This document shows, one piece after another, positions 51,658-60,718 of a stretch of 64,000 nt of DNA. Source of the stretch: CAZAMB01 sp964501365. GTDB taxonomy: Bacteria; Planctomycetota; Phycisphaerae; UBA1845. Within the stretch, counting starts at the first letter, position 1. Every line of letters starts with the position of its first letter. The stretch covers positions 62,001 through 126,000 of the forward strand of contig CAZCST010000008.1 in assembly GCA_964501365.1 (NCBI GenBank), read 5' to 3'. The position numbers were made by a program, and so were the translations under genes. The notes beneath the pieces are model-generated. The model did no database searches. It was not told the origin of the DNA and saw nothing but the letters and a program-made list of their open reading frames with translations.

Positions 51658-53249
51658 CACGACCCCGGCAACGCATCAACCACCAAATTCCCCACCATCA
51701 TCCGGCGATGATAGAAACCATACGTCGCGATTGCAGGAAACATCAATGCAAACACAGCGCCGACCAATCCAAGAACGATATTCGTGATGTTGGCAAACAT
51801 CGTCCAGCCGCCGCTTGCAGACGTGGATGCCCAAACCCACAGGGTTGTGCCCAGCAGCAACAGCATGGTCAGCGGCAGCATCACCTGCACGCAGCCATAA
51901 AGCACCTGATCAATACGGATTCGGGGCAGCGTCCACCGCAGCCAGATTTGAACGTACAGGAAGAAAACGCATTTGAGAATGAACCAGATCGGCCCGCTGA
52001 AGAGAATGCCCTTTGCCGCGTGGGCAAGAACACCGTTACCCATCGCGTCGCCAAGACGTTCGCCCCACGCCAGAGGCAACGGCGAATACCATGCGCCCAT
52101 GAAAAGAATCGTCGCCAGGCCGCTCACCACGAACATGGCCGCATATTCAGCGAAAAAAAAGAAACTCCAGCGAATGCCGGAATACTCAGTATGAAATCCG
52201 GCGACCAACTCGCTTTCCGCCTCTGGAAGATCAAACGGAGCCCGCTTGCAGCTCGCCAGAGAGGCGATGTAGTAGACAACAAACGCAACGAATGCGAAGG
52301 GATTTGCAAACGCAAGCCACGTAAACCATCCACCGGACTGGGCATCTCCGATTTTGGTCAGGTTCAGCGAGCCGACGATCACGACGGGAATCATCAACGC
52401 CATTCCCATGGGGATTTCGTAGGAAACCATCTGACACGCCTCGCGCATCGCGCCGTAGACGCTCCACTTGTTGTTTGACGCCCAGCCCGCGAGGATCACT
52501 CCCACGACCTCGATGCCAAGAACGCCAAGCGTAAATATGAGGGCGACGTCGAGCTCACGAAAAACATAGCTGGTTCCAAAGGGCAGCGCGACAAACGCTA
52601 ATGCCGACGGGATGATCGCCAGGTACGGGGCAAGGCGAAACAGGACTCGATCTGCGTCCTGCGGGATCAAGTCTTCTTTGAGCAAAAGCTTGATGCCGTC
52701 GGCCAGAGACTGCGACCAGCCGTGCCAACCGCCTACGCGCATGGGGCCCAAACGAGATTGAATTCGCCCCGCGACCTTACGCTCCCACCAAATGGTGTAC
52801 ATGGGAATCACGTTGAAGAGGCCCATGATGGCCCCGAGAATGACGAAATCGCGGATGATCCCAAACTGGAGGGGCCAGAATAGATAGCGAAGCAATCCGT
52901 CCGCCTTCGCAACCGCCCCGCCACCCTGCACCATAAGTAAGCCGATCGTTGATGGTGTTAAACCCCAAGTGGTCGGGTGTGCCAACGCTTGAGTTTGCGG
53001 CGAAGGGAAAAGTCCTTGTGCCGTGGCCGGCCCGAGGATTTGCACATCAACATACGCGAATACGATCGCGTGCAGGAAAACGAGGAAGCAAGAGCCGATG
53101 ACGGCACCGATGAGAATAGCACCGGGCATGCTGGCGATGATTGGGCCGGCAAAGCGGTAAATTCCCCGGGCCAACGCAGCGATGGGCCGCCCAAAGAAGC
53201 CGTAGTCAACCGTACGAGGCTGTTCCCAGGGTACGGTAAATTGCGTCAC
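51657..53249 (-). CDS. nuoH: NADH-quinone oxidoreductase subunit H (ND1-like)
   Basis: Complex I subunit that links the quinone site to the membrane arm. The quinone-site loop RIQSRLGPMRVGGWHGWSQS, LADGIKLLLKEDLIP, and FDLPEAESELVAGFHTEYSGIRW are hallmark segments. At 530 aa it is longer than usual (about 330-430) because of an N-terminal extension and long loops. It is the first gene of the operon nuoH-J-K-(DUF2321)-L-M-N. NuoI, normally between H and J, is absent, as are A-G. The start ATG at 53249 faces the divergent GNAT gene. Confidence 0.95.
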   Translation of the reverse strand: MTQFTVPWEQPRTVDYGFFGRPIAALARGIYRFAGPIIASMPGAILIGAVIGSCFLVFLHAIVFAYVDVQILGPATAQGLFPSPQTQALAHPTTWGLTPSTIGLLMVQGGGAVAKADGLLRYLFWPLQFGIIRDFVILGAIMGLFNVIPMYTIWWERKVAGRIQSRLGPMRVGGWHGWSQSLADGIKLLLKEDLIPQDADRVLFRLAPYLAIIPSALAFVALPFGTSYVFRELDVALIFTLGVLGIEVVGVILAGWASNNKWSVYGAMREACQMVSYEIPMGMALMIPVVIVGSLNLTKIGDAQSGGWFTWLAFANPFAFVAFVVYYIASLASCKRAPFDLPEAESELVAGFHTEYSGIRWSFFFFAEYAAMFVVSGLATILFMGAWYSPLPLAWGERLGDAMGNGVLAHAAKGILFSGPIWFILKCVFFLYVQIWLRWTLPRIRIDQVLYGCVQVMLPLTMLLLLGTTLWVWASTSASGGWTMFANITNIVLGLVGAVFALMFPAIATYGFYHRRMMVGNLVVDALPGS

Positions 53250-53319
53250 GGAAGTCGATCTCCAACCAAACTCGCCGGGATCATTGTGAATAAGATCACG
53301 AACGCACCGGAGTTGATAA

Positions 53320-54054
53320 TTGCTGGTAGCCGGAAAGTCAAACCGCTATTCTTCCTTGGGCGGTGAGCATCAGGATGGAAATGAGTTGAAGGCCAACAAA
53401 AGACCATCAAGCAAGAAAGCCGGGGGTACGATTCGGCGGTCCAGGAGCGCTACGACAACGCACTCTCCGTCGATTGCAGCCCGTGCAATTGCCGCCTCCG
53501 ATTGGCCCATTATTGAACAATTGTTTGGCTCCAACGGTGCATGCGGCGGATGCTGGTGCATGACCTGGCGAGTGCCAAAGGGTGGAAAGCTTTGGGAGGA
53601 ATGCAAGGGCGAAAAGAACAGACACGACTTTCAAAAACTTGTTCTGACCGGCAAGGTGTTTGGATGTCTGGCCTTTGCCGGCGATCTTCCCGTGGGCTGG
53701 TGTTGTGTGGGACCGCGGGCGGACTTCCTCCGACTCACCACGATCAAAGCCCTGCAAACCAATTGGACGCCAACAACATGGTCTGTAACGTGTTTCTTCA
53801 TTCGCAGTGCATGGCGGCGAAAAGGAGTGGCCACAAAACTGTTGGCGGAGGCCGTAAAAGTTGCCAAGGCCAATGGAGCCTCCGCGCTGGAGGCATACCC
53901 GGTGAAACCCTATACCGCCAACATTCCGGCGGCGTTTGCCTGGACGGGAATTCCCGTTCTTTTTGAGAAAGCAAATTTCACAGAGATCACACCTTCCGGA
54001 AATTCCAGGCCGGTCTACCGTAAGGCGTTTCGTGGAACTCGCTCGGCCACGTAG
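53320..54054 (+). CDS. GNAT family N-acetyltransferase
   Basis: Acetyl-CoA-dependent acyltransferase fold. The segment ACGGCWCMTWRVPKGGKLWEE is typical of one GNAT branch. The acetyl-CoA loop is SAWRRKGVATKLLAEA, and strand/helix segments CFFIRS and ALEAYPVKPY follow. Length 244 aa as given, but the first 40-50 residues are not conserved. The ORF opens with TTG at 53320; other starts are TTG at 53356 and 53386. The substrate is unknown. The 3' end overlaps the convergent GT39-like gene by 40 nt. Divergent from nuoH. Confidence 0.82.
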   Translation: MLVAGKSNRYSSLGGEHQDGNELKANKRPSSKKAGGTIRRSRSATTTHSPSIAARAIAASDWPIIEQLFGSNGACGGCWCMTWRVPKGGKLWEECKGEKNRHDFQKLVLTGKVFGCLAFAGDLPVGWCCVGPRADFLRLTTIKALQTNWTPTTWSVTCFFIRSAWRRKGVATKLLAEAVKVAKANGASALEAYPVKPYTANIPAAFAWTGIPVLFEKANFTEITPSGNSRPVYRKAFRGTRSAT

Positions 54055-55658
54055 AGCCGGCTTCCCTGACGTTCCCACACAGAATTCGGACGGCTGAAGA
54101 ACTCATAACCCTTCACTCCCGGGTGCCAAAGTTTGTCGAGCGAATTCTCGGCGTTGGTGAGAATGTACACCCGCTGCGCATCTGGCTCCGTGGGATCAGC
54201 GAGGGCCGGAGTATTGTAGCGAGATTGATAGTAAGCCGTTGCGGGCGTATACGGCGCAATCAGCGCACAACGTGACGGACCGAAAGATTGGCACTCAGCC
54301 AAGGCCGGTTCCACCCAAACGAATCCTCCTGGTTCGGAGCAGAGTTGATTGCTTTTGGACGCGGCTATCATTGAAATGAGACACAACAATGCTGCCAGAG
54401 ACTGGAGTCCCTTGTTGCATAGGCTTGCCTGAAGGCTGGACTCGTCCCGGAACAAGTCGTCGAGACCTTGCGCGCTAACGATCAGCAGAAAGGGCAACGC
54501 AAATAACCACGCTCTTGCAGGCATCGGTGCGGACGCAACGGCGATGACGAGCAACGGCAGGATCAACACACCCAACACCATCCATCGATTTGGTTCTTTC
54601 GCTCGAAGGGTTCGCACGGCGAAGACAGCCATTCCAAGAAATAGAAGTCCGCCGAGCATTACAGAGGTGTGTCGCGTCCACAACGTCAGCATGGCCGCAA
54701 TCATTTGCGAACTCGAGGCAACCTGCTGACCAAGAATGCGATGGACCATTTCCTGCGATTGTATGAACGGTTCCATGCCGCCGAAGATGACAACGGGTAG
54801 ATACCCGATACACCCCAGCACAGAACATGTCGCAGCCCCCCAACCGATCCCGCGAAGAATCGAGGTCCGTCGAGTTCCATCATATACGGTGCATGCCGTA
54901 ATCGCCGCTGAAGCGGCCATTGCAAGGAATGGCAAAATCATGACGGGAACTGTGAACAATCCGGCAGCCCCCAGAATTCCCCAGCCGATCCACCGCCACC
55001 GCATCTCAGGGAGATGCAAAGCACGTAGCAATGCCTGCAGCGCGAGTACCGCGAAGAGTGTCAGCATGGAATAGCCGCGAGCATTTACGGAATATTCAAT
55101 GAGCGCCGAGGAGCAGCAGACAGCCAGGCTGGAAAGCAAGGCTACCGAAAATCTGCGAAACAAGGTCCATGCCAGCCATCCGGTGGCCGGTATGAGCATG
55201 AGGCCTGCAACAAAGGCTGGAATTCGAAGCGCCGCCGGAGAATGACCGGCAACTTTTCCAACTGCCCACACGCAGAGTGTATGGAAAATGTGATTGTTCG
55301 GGACGTAATGGGTGATGATATGCCAGGGGCCTTGCGAAACGTAATTCAGATAATTGTACGACTCGTCATAGCGCATCGGATCAGAAATATGGATCACACG
55401 CGCCGCCAGACCAAGAAGCGTGATGCCTCCGAGCCCAGCGACGAAGAATGCAACGCGAATCACTGTCTTTGAATCGCTCAGCCAGGAGGCCGAATGCGAC
55501 AAGACCGACCCAGTCCGAGGGTCGATGGAGACTCTCGGGCCTTGAAGGTGCCGTGATGAAGGCGTTGCGCTCTTCCCCCCGGGAATCGCCGATGTGAAGT
55601 GGGAACGGCGTCGAAGCCACCAGCTTTCGCCGGCATTGGCGTAGCGAATTGAACTCAC
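54015..55658 (-). CDS. GT39/PMT-like integral membrane glycosyltransferase
   Basis: A membrane protein of about 10-12 helices (547 aa) with the conserved acidic motif after the first helix (DPMRYDESYNYLNYVSQGP), as in polyprenyl-phosphate sugar transferases of the GT39/ArnT/PMT group. The N-terminal 60 residues are soluble and basic. The C-terminus is a soluble domain (YILTNAENSLDKLWHPGVKG). It is likely to transfer a sugar from a polyprenyl phosphate at the periplasmic face. The start is GTG at 55658, just overlapping the next gene's frame, so both starts are uncertain. It lies next to a CgeB-like glycosyltransferase gene, which suggests glycan assembly. Confidence 0.75.
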   Translation of the reverse strand: MSSIRYANAGESWWLRRRSHFTSAIPGGKSATPSSRHLQGPRVSIDPRTGSVLSHSASWLSDSKTVIRVAFFVAGLGGITLLGLAARVIHISDPMRYDESYNYLNYVSQGPWHIITHYVPNNHIFHTLCVWAVGKVAGHSPAALRIPAFVAGLMLIPATGWLAWTLFRRFSVALLSSLAVCCSSALIEYSVNARGYSMLTLFAVLALQALLRALHLPEMRWRWIGWGILGAAGLFTVPVMILPFLAMAASAAITACTVYDGTRRTSILRGIGWGAATCSVLGCIGYLPVVIFGGMEPFIQSQEMVHRILGQQVASSSQMIAAMLTLWTRHTSVMLGGLLFLGMAVFAVRTLRAKEPNRWMVLGVLILPLLVIAVASAPMPARAWLFALPFLLIVSAQGLDDLFRDESSLQASLCNKGLQSLAALLCLISMIAASKSNQLCSEPGGFVWVEPALAECQSFGPSRCALIAPYTPATAYYQSRYNTPALADPTEPDAQRVYILTNAENSLDKLWHPGVKGYEFFSRPNSVWERQGSRLYVAERVPRNALR

Positions 55659-55801
55659 AACCAGCTTTCCAATCTAAATCCCCCGGGTTTTTTCGGAACT
55701 TCATGCGCCAGCCTGAAGATGCCTTGCCGGAAAAAACAACTATTTCCCGGGGCGGTCGAGGAACATTGTCGGTTCCGGGCCTCCTCGGACGAAAAACAGG
55801 C

Positions 55802-58204
55802 ATGAGTGCGATTAGCAGTACATTGCCGGCCCCACAAACATCAAGGAACGACCAACCGGACGACGACTATCTGTTGCTAAACGAGGCCATTTCGCAACTG
55901 CGCGCAAACTCAAACGATGATTCCATACGATTGCAGGCCATTCGCGCATATCTTTCGCATCACTTGGTCTTGCCGGCAAAGGAATTGATGCAGGACTGGC
56001 CGGTCGAAACTTTGCAGGCGCAAGAATTGCAGGCTCTGCGTCAAATCATTACGAAGCTCAGTGGCTCACCAATCCCCTGGGAGCGATTTGAGGCACAATT
56101 CCGAACCAACCTGGCAGCATTAAGTCGGAGGGGAATTGAAATCGAAGAGGTTCGTCGTCAATGGGATACGAAAAAGCACTCCTATCAAGTTTTTAAGGAC
56201 CGCAGCGGCGCATTCCAAGTACGCCGACAGCGAGCAGACGAGGGCTGGGATTGGGTACCAACCCTTGGCCGCAACCAAGCCGATGACCTTGCCCGTCCCC
56301 TACCGCCTGACATCAATTCCAAAATGCCCGGGCCATACCTGTTTGACGGACTGGGCTGGGGACGGTTTTTCGAGCGAGTCTATGCGGCCACACTGGATAC
56401 CTTCCTCGGTTATAGCTGCGCGTTGTACGTGCTGGAACCAAGTACGGAATGGCTGGCGGTCCTGCTTCACATCCACGATTGGGCAAAACCACTCAGCGAC
56501 CCGCGCGTCCGGCTCCATTTCGGCCCAGAATGCATTCACCAACTTCGACGGGAGTGGGAGACTGACTTCGATCTGCCCTGGCCTCACCATGCGTTTTCCG
56601 TCGGAGCGGATTCGGGCGGACCATCCGCAGCCGTGCGGACGGTCCAAGAAGCCGGGACTCAGCGCGAACAGATCATTCGTGATTCACTGAAGGACCTTGA
56701 ACGCCGGTATGCAGGCCGTGACATACGATATTGGGCGGATCGATTTGCGGAAGCCACGACCGGAAAAGGGCGATCGCTGCGAATCCTGTCCGCCGTCAGT
56801 ACGCACACGAGTTTTCTGCAACACTCCATGCGCGACGCCCGACGTGCCTTGGAAGCCCTCGGGCACGAAGTGCGTGTGCTGACCGAGGACCGCCCATTCA
56901 CGATCATCGGTCCGCTAACCTATCACGCAGCGATTCGGGATTTCGATCCCGATGTGTTTCTCGTATTCGATCATTTGCGGCCTGAATGCGCTGCGATCAT
57001 TCCGCAGAATCTGCCAATACTCACGTGGGATCAAGATCAGCTACCGCAGGTCTTCACTCCTCAAAACCTTGCCAGAATTTCCCGGCACGATTTCATCGCC
57101 GGATGCTCGAAATTTCACTGCCTGATGCTAGGTTGCAACCCCCGTCAGTTGCTCAATGCCCGCGTTCCGACCTGCCCGGAGCAATTCAGCGGCGTCGATC
57201 TGAGCGCAGAAGAAATCGAAAAGTATGTTTGTGACGTGTCGTACGTAAGCCATGCCTCACAAACGCCCAGGGAGTTTCATGAAGAGGAACGCGCGACCTA
57301 TTCCGACCCTGCCGTGCCCCTATTTCTCGACGTCATGTACGAATTACTTCCCGAACAACTTGCCCGCTACAGAGTCGTTGACGGTGGAGTCATGAGCATG
57401 GTGTTCGACGAGGCCTGCCGACGTCGCGGGATCACGGACGTGCGCGAGGATATCCGGGCGCGACTCTGCCGCTGGTACTTGTGGCGCCTGGGCGATCGCA
57501 TGTTCCGCCACGAGGCGCTGGAGTGGGTGGCTTCGTGGGCGAAGCGCACGGGAAGATCGTTCCGCATTTATGGCAACGGCTGGGAAAAGCACCCCACACT
57601 GGCGGAGTTTGCGGCCGGACCAGCGAAAAACGGGCGCGATCTTCTTTGTGTGTACCGCGCATCGCGCATCAGTCTTCAGCTCATGCCGGCGGGATTCGTG
57701 CATCAACGCTCCCTGGATGGACTCAGCGCCGGCGGGTTTTTTCTGGGTCGCCTGACCCCCGATGATTTGCGCGGACGAACGCTCCGATCGCTGGTTGCAA
57801 CAATCGACACATTGCGGATCGCAACGACCAAGGAACTCCTTGGGCATGCCGATCAGAACCTGCAAGATTTATTGCGTGCCTATGTTGGCGAACGCCTGAA
57901 TCGAATGGATCATTTTCGCGAAGATTTGTTGACGCACATCCGAGTGAATGCCGAATTGACCTATCCTGATGAGGTCTTTCCGGATTTCACGAACATCCTT
58001 TTTGATTCCGCCGATCAATGGGCGCAACGGGCGGAACTCTTCCTCGCTAACGAGGAGAGCCGGAAAGCCATCGCCGCGCAAATGAGAGCCGTGGTGATTG
58101 AACACTACAGTTATCAATCCACGATGCGCCGATTCATTCAGGGCATGACCGACTATTTGGTGCAGGCTGCGGGTGGCAATCAAAAAGGAAGCCCCGCTGT
58201 TTGA
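55802..58204 (+). CDS. CgeB-like glycosyltransferase with N-terminal extension
   Basis: A large protein (about 800 aa). The middle (about 320-510) has the GT-B-like pattern of DUF3880/CgeB proteins: ILSAVSTHTSFLQHSMRDAR, then VFLVFDHLRPECAAIIP and WDQDQLPQVF. The C-terminus (from about 610) is the Glyco_trans_1_2 domain, with FRIYGNGWEKHPTLAEF, SLQLMPAGFVHQRSLDGLSAGGFFL and a final helical segment. The first 300 residues are not recognised. The start is unclear: ATG 55802 is used because the TTG at 55649 overlaps the divergent gene and ATG 55703 has no RBS. The protein likely modifies a surface glycan. Confidence 0.75.
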   Translation: MSAISSTLPAPQTSRNDQPDDDYLLLNEAISQLRANSNDDSIRLQAIRAYLSHHLVLPAKELMQDWPVETLQAQELQALRQIITKLSGSPIPWERFEAQFRTNLAALSRRGIEIEEVRRQWDTKKHSYQVFKDRSGAFQVRRQRADEGWDWVPTLGRNQADDLARPLPPDINSKMPGPYLFDGLGWGRFFERVYAATLDTFLGYSCALYVLEPSTEWLAVLLHIHDWAKPLSDPRVRLHFGPECIHQLRREWETDFDLPWPHHAFSVGADSGGPSAAVRTVQEAGTQREQIIRDSLKDLERRYAGRDIRYWADRFAEATTGKGRSLRILSAVSTHTSFLQHSMRDARRALEALGHEVRVLTEDRPFTIIGPLTYHAAIRDFDPDVFLVFDHLRPECAAIIPQNLPILTWDQDQLPQVFTPQNLARISRHDFIAGCSKFHCLMLGCNPRQLLNARVPTCPEQFSGVDLSAEEIEKYVCDVSYVSHASQTPREFHEEERATYSDPAVPLFLDVMYELLPEQLARYRVVDGGVMSMVFDEACRRRGITDVREDIRARLCRWYLWRLGDRMFRHEALEWVASWAKRTGRSFRIYGNGWEKHPTLAEFAAGPAKNGRDLLCVYRASRISLQLMPAGFVHQRSLDGLSAGGFFLGRLTPDDLRGRTLRSLVATIDTLRIATTKELLGHADQNLQDLLRAYVGERLNRMDHFREDLLTHIRVNAELTYPDEVFPDFTNILFDSADQWAQRAELFLANEESRKAIAAQMRAVVIEHYSYQSTMRRFIQGMTDYLVQAAGGNQKGSPAV

Positions 58205-58391
58205 GTCGAGCCGATTGGTTCGGCTGGTCGCGAGGCTCCCATCGTAATGGGCTCCGGTCTTTTGGATGATCCGGAGTCGAGATCGCACGGATCTCTACTA
58301 CAATTATGCAATCGAATTCTTCAAAATCAAATCATATTTGTCGGAATTTTCCATGTTTGAATTCGTAAGTTGGATGAACAAAAACCTGGCT

Positions 58392-58979
58392 TCATGGAGC
58401 CTTCGAGGGGGGTGACTCAGGCGAACGGGAAGCCGGCTGCGATAAACTCTGTTTCTTGATCCAATCTCGCATTTCCTTTGGCGCGGCGGCCAACCTCCAT
58501 TGATCGTGCTCCTGGACGAGCATCAATACGATCTCACGGAGCGGGGCCCGCTGACCCACTCGGGCCGTTTCATCCAGTGCGACTTCCACGAGCAAAACAT
58601 AAACCGGCTCGGATGCCTTCGCGTTTGGTTCGGATTCCAACAGCACTTTCTGCAGGCCTTTTACTTCGATGCGATGGACCGCGTGCCAACCCTCCTCGAA
58701 TTCTGCTCTGGAAATAGGATCGCGCCTTGCACTCCACAAGGCCCGAAACGCATCGTATTTTCCTTTCGCGCACTGAGTGAGTGCGGTGCGCACAAACTGA
58801 TTGACGGAGTCGTCGGCCACCCTTCGTGCGTCCGGAAACAACAGTTCCGCACCGGACTTGTCAGAAACGGTTTTCGTTTCCGGTTTGGATGAAGCATCCT
58901 GATTATCGCGACAACCTGCGCAGGCGAGCACTAACAAAAGTGCAAATGAAAGTTGAATCAGAATTCGATTTCCTTGCAA
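58392..58979 (-). CDS. Putative lipoprotein of unknown function
   Basis: The start is TTG at 58979 with AAGGG upstream. The signal peptide ends in a lipobox LVLACAGC with the modified Cys near residue 21, followed by a polar linker (RDNQDASSKPETKTVS). The mature part (about 50-180) is a small alpha/beta protein with the segments DSVNQFVRTALTQCAKGKYD and LREIVLMLVQEHDQWRLAAAP, somewhat like the NTF2-like domains of secreted lipoproteins. Not recognised beyond that. A longer in-frame reading to 59654 is the antisense shadow of terC. Confidence 0.68.
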   Translation of the reverse strand: MQGNRILIQLSFALLLVLACAGCRDNQDASSKPETKTVSDKSGAELLFPDARRVADDSVNQFVRTALTQCAKGKYDAFRALWSARRDPISRAEFEEGWHAVHRIEVKGLQKVLLESEPNAKASEPVYVLLVEVALDETARVGQRAPLREIVLMLVQEHDQWRLAAAPKEMRDWIKKQSLSQPASRSPESPPSKAP

Positions 58980-59031
58980 CGGTAAGGCCCTTTCAGAGCG
59001 GTGCGTGCGGAGTATAGTAGCTGCATGGGAC

Positions 59032-59054
59032 CGGGCCAAGGCGCGGCCGGCCCG
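59032..59054 (+). promoter_or_regulatory. GC-rich hairpin in the terC leader
   Basis: CGGGCC / GGCCCG with an 11-nt loop, 30 nt before the terC ATG. Many terC/alx genes have a Mn-sensing yybP-ykoY riboswitch; I could not match that consensus here, so the function is open. Confidence 0.3.
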
Positions 59055-59084
59055 ACTCGGTAACCCGTGTTTCAGGAAACAACG

Positions 59085-60077
59085 ATGCTCGCAACAACTC
59101 CCTGGTATTGGTGGGCCGGCTTTCTCGGGTTCGTAGTGACAATACTCATACTGGACCTGGGCGTTTTTCATCGCAAATCGCACGTCGTTGGGCTTAAGGA
59201 GGCGTTTGCTTGGTGCGTGGGCTGGGTCGGGCTGGCCATGATTTTCTGCCTGGGCATCTACCTGGGCTGGTTTGGCCCTTATCTGCCGGGGGAACGCGGG
59301 AAGGCGGCACTGGAATTCCTTGCCGGTTACCTCGTTGAACAGTCGCTGAGCATCGATAACGTCTTCGTCTTCGCGGTCATATTCACCTATTTCAGCGTAC
59401 CGGCCGCCTATCAACATAGAGTACTGTTCTTCGGAATCGTTGGTGCGATCTTCTTTCGCGCCATTTTCATCTTTGGCGGGTTGTGGCTGATCAACAACTT
59501 CAAATGGACAATGTACGTCTTTGGAGCGTTTCTGATCTTTACGGGCATCAAACTGGCCCTTCGCAAAGACGATGAAATTCATCCGGAAAAAAACCCCGTG
59601 CTCAAACTGGCGAGGGCTGTGCTGCCGGTGACGAAGGCGTATCACGAGCAGCATTTCTTTGCACGCGAAAACGGCAAGTTGTTCGCCACACCCATGCTGC
59701 TGGTGCTCTTGTTCGTGGAGACTACTGACATTCTGTTCGCGGTGGATTCCATTCCGGCAGTCCTGGCGATCACCAAAGATTCGTTCATCGTATTCACGTC
59801 AAACATATTCGCGATTCTTGGGCTGCGGGCGTTCTACTTTGCCGTGGCGGGCTTCATGCAGATGTTCCGATTCCTGACGTACGGCCTGTCTGTTCTTCTC
59901 GTTTTCATCGGCGGGAAGATGATTGCCTCGACGCTGTGGGGAAGCCACATGCCCATCGGTGTTTCGCTGGGCATTATCGGAGGCATTCTGGCCACGTCGG
60001 TAGTGATGTCGCTGCTCATTCCACCGAAGGATCCGCCCGATGGTCCCACCGTGAGCGGCCCTCGCGAGGGAATTTAG
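59085..60077 (+). CDS. TerC/Alx family membrane protein (metal ion homeostasis)
   Basis: An integral membrane protein of about 9 helices (330 aa). Signature segments: FLAGYLVEQSLSIDNVFVFA with conserved Asp, and VETTDILFAVDSIPAVLAIT with a second Asp pair. Family members export Mn(II) or act with exoenzyme metallation. The ATG at 59085 has AGGAAAC upstream and is preferred to the GTG at 59067. Divergent from the lipoprotein; moaB follows 2 nt after the stop, so the two are co-transcribed. Confidence 0.93.
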   Translation: MLATTPWYWWAGFLGFVVTILILDLGVFHRKSHVVGLKEAFAWCVGWVGLAMIFCLGIYLGWFGPYLPGERGKAALEFLAGYLVEQSLSIDNVFVFAVIFTYFSVPAAYQHRVLFFGIVGAIFFRAIFIFGGLWLINNFKWTMYVFGAFLIFTGIKLALRKDDEIHPEKNPVLKLARAVLPVTKAYHEQHFFARENGKLFATPMLLVLLFVETTDILFAVDSIPAVLAITKDSFIVFTSNIFAILGLRAFYFAVAGFMQMFRFLTYGLSVLLVFIGGKMIASTLWGSHMPIGVSLGIIGGILATSVVMSLLIPPKDPPDGPTVSGPREGI

Positions 60078-60079
60078 CC

Positions 60080-60580
60080 ATGCCCGAGGCCGACCATCAC
60101 TTGCGCACGTTGCCATCGGTGCATTGTGGTGTGGTGACGGTCAGTGACACGCGTACTCACCAGACCGACCGGGGCGGAACGCAGATTGTTGACCGCCTCA
60201 CCGCCGCAGGGCACCGGGTGATCGCCCACGAAATCGTACATGACGAAATCGACGCCATCCGCCACCAGGTTCAAAGACTCTGCAACTCCGGATGTAACGC
60301 CATCATCCTCACGGGGGGCACGGGAATTTCTACGCGTGACGTGACGTTTGAGGCCGTGCTGCCGCTCCTAGATAAGAAACTCGACGGGTTCGCCGAGCTC
60401 TTCCGCCAACTCAGTTACGAGGAAATCGGCCCCAAAGCAATGCTTTCTCGCGCACTAGCGGGCATACTTGGAAAAACCATCGTTTTCTCGCTTCCGGGGT
60501 CACCCGGCGCGGTCCAACTTGCAATGGATCGCCTGATACTGCCGGTCCTGCCGCATGTCGCATCTCTTCTGCAGTCGTAG
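60080..60580 (+). CDS. moaB: Molybdenum cofactor biosynthesis protein B (MoaB/MogA-type)
   Basis: Adenylyltransferase of molybdopterin synthesis. Motifs: VVTVSDTRT, LTGGTGISTRDVTFEAV, and SLPGSPGAVQLAM with the conserved Gly-rich loop; KAMLSRALAGI follows. At 166 aa it has normal length. The start ATG at 60080 lies 2 nt after the terC stop. No other moa genes are nearby; Mo-cofactor enzymes are not visible in the window. Confidence 0.93.
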   Translation: MPEADHHLRTLPSVHCGVVTVSDTRTHQTDRGGTQIVDRLTAAGHRVIAHEIVHDEIDAIRHQVQRLCNSGCNAIILTGGTGISTRDVTFEAVLPLLDKKLDGFAELFRQLSYEEIGPKAMLSRALAGILGKTIVFSLPGSPGAVQLAMDRLILPVLPHVASLLQS

Positions 60581-60718
60581 TCGGCACAATCCACGTTGCA
60601 ATGCGGCAACCGATTCGGATACACTGGCGTTGCCCGCCGTTACGACGGTCGATGGATTCCTTCACGTCGGCCATTTGTTGTTTGCCGGTCTGGAGAGACC
60701 GCATCAGGGGAAAGTCAA

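Noticed and set aside
53320..54054. Toxin of a type II TA system for the GNAT gene
   Set aside because: No ribbon-helix-helix antitoxin gene precedes it, and the sequence fits a general GNAT branch.
58980..59084. yybP-ykoY (Mn) riboswitch before terC
   Set aside because: Only a GGAGTA-like fragment and a hairpin are present; the conserved loops were not matched.
58980..59654. N-terminal half of the long minus frame 58392-59654
   Set aside because: It is antisense to terC; the lipoprotein start at 58979 with lipobox and RBS explains the rest.
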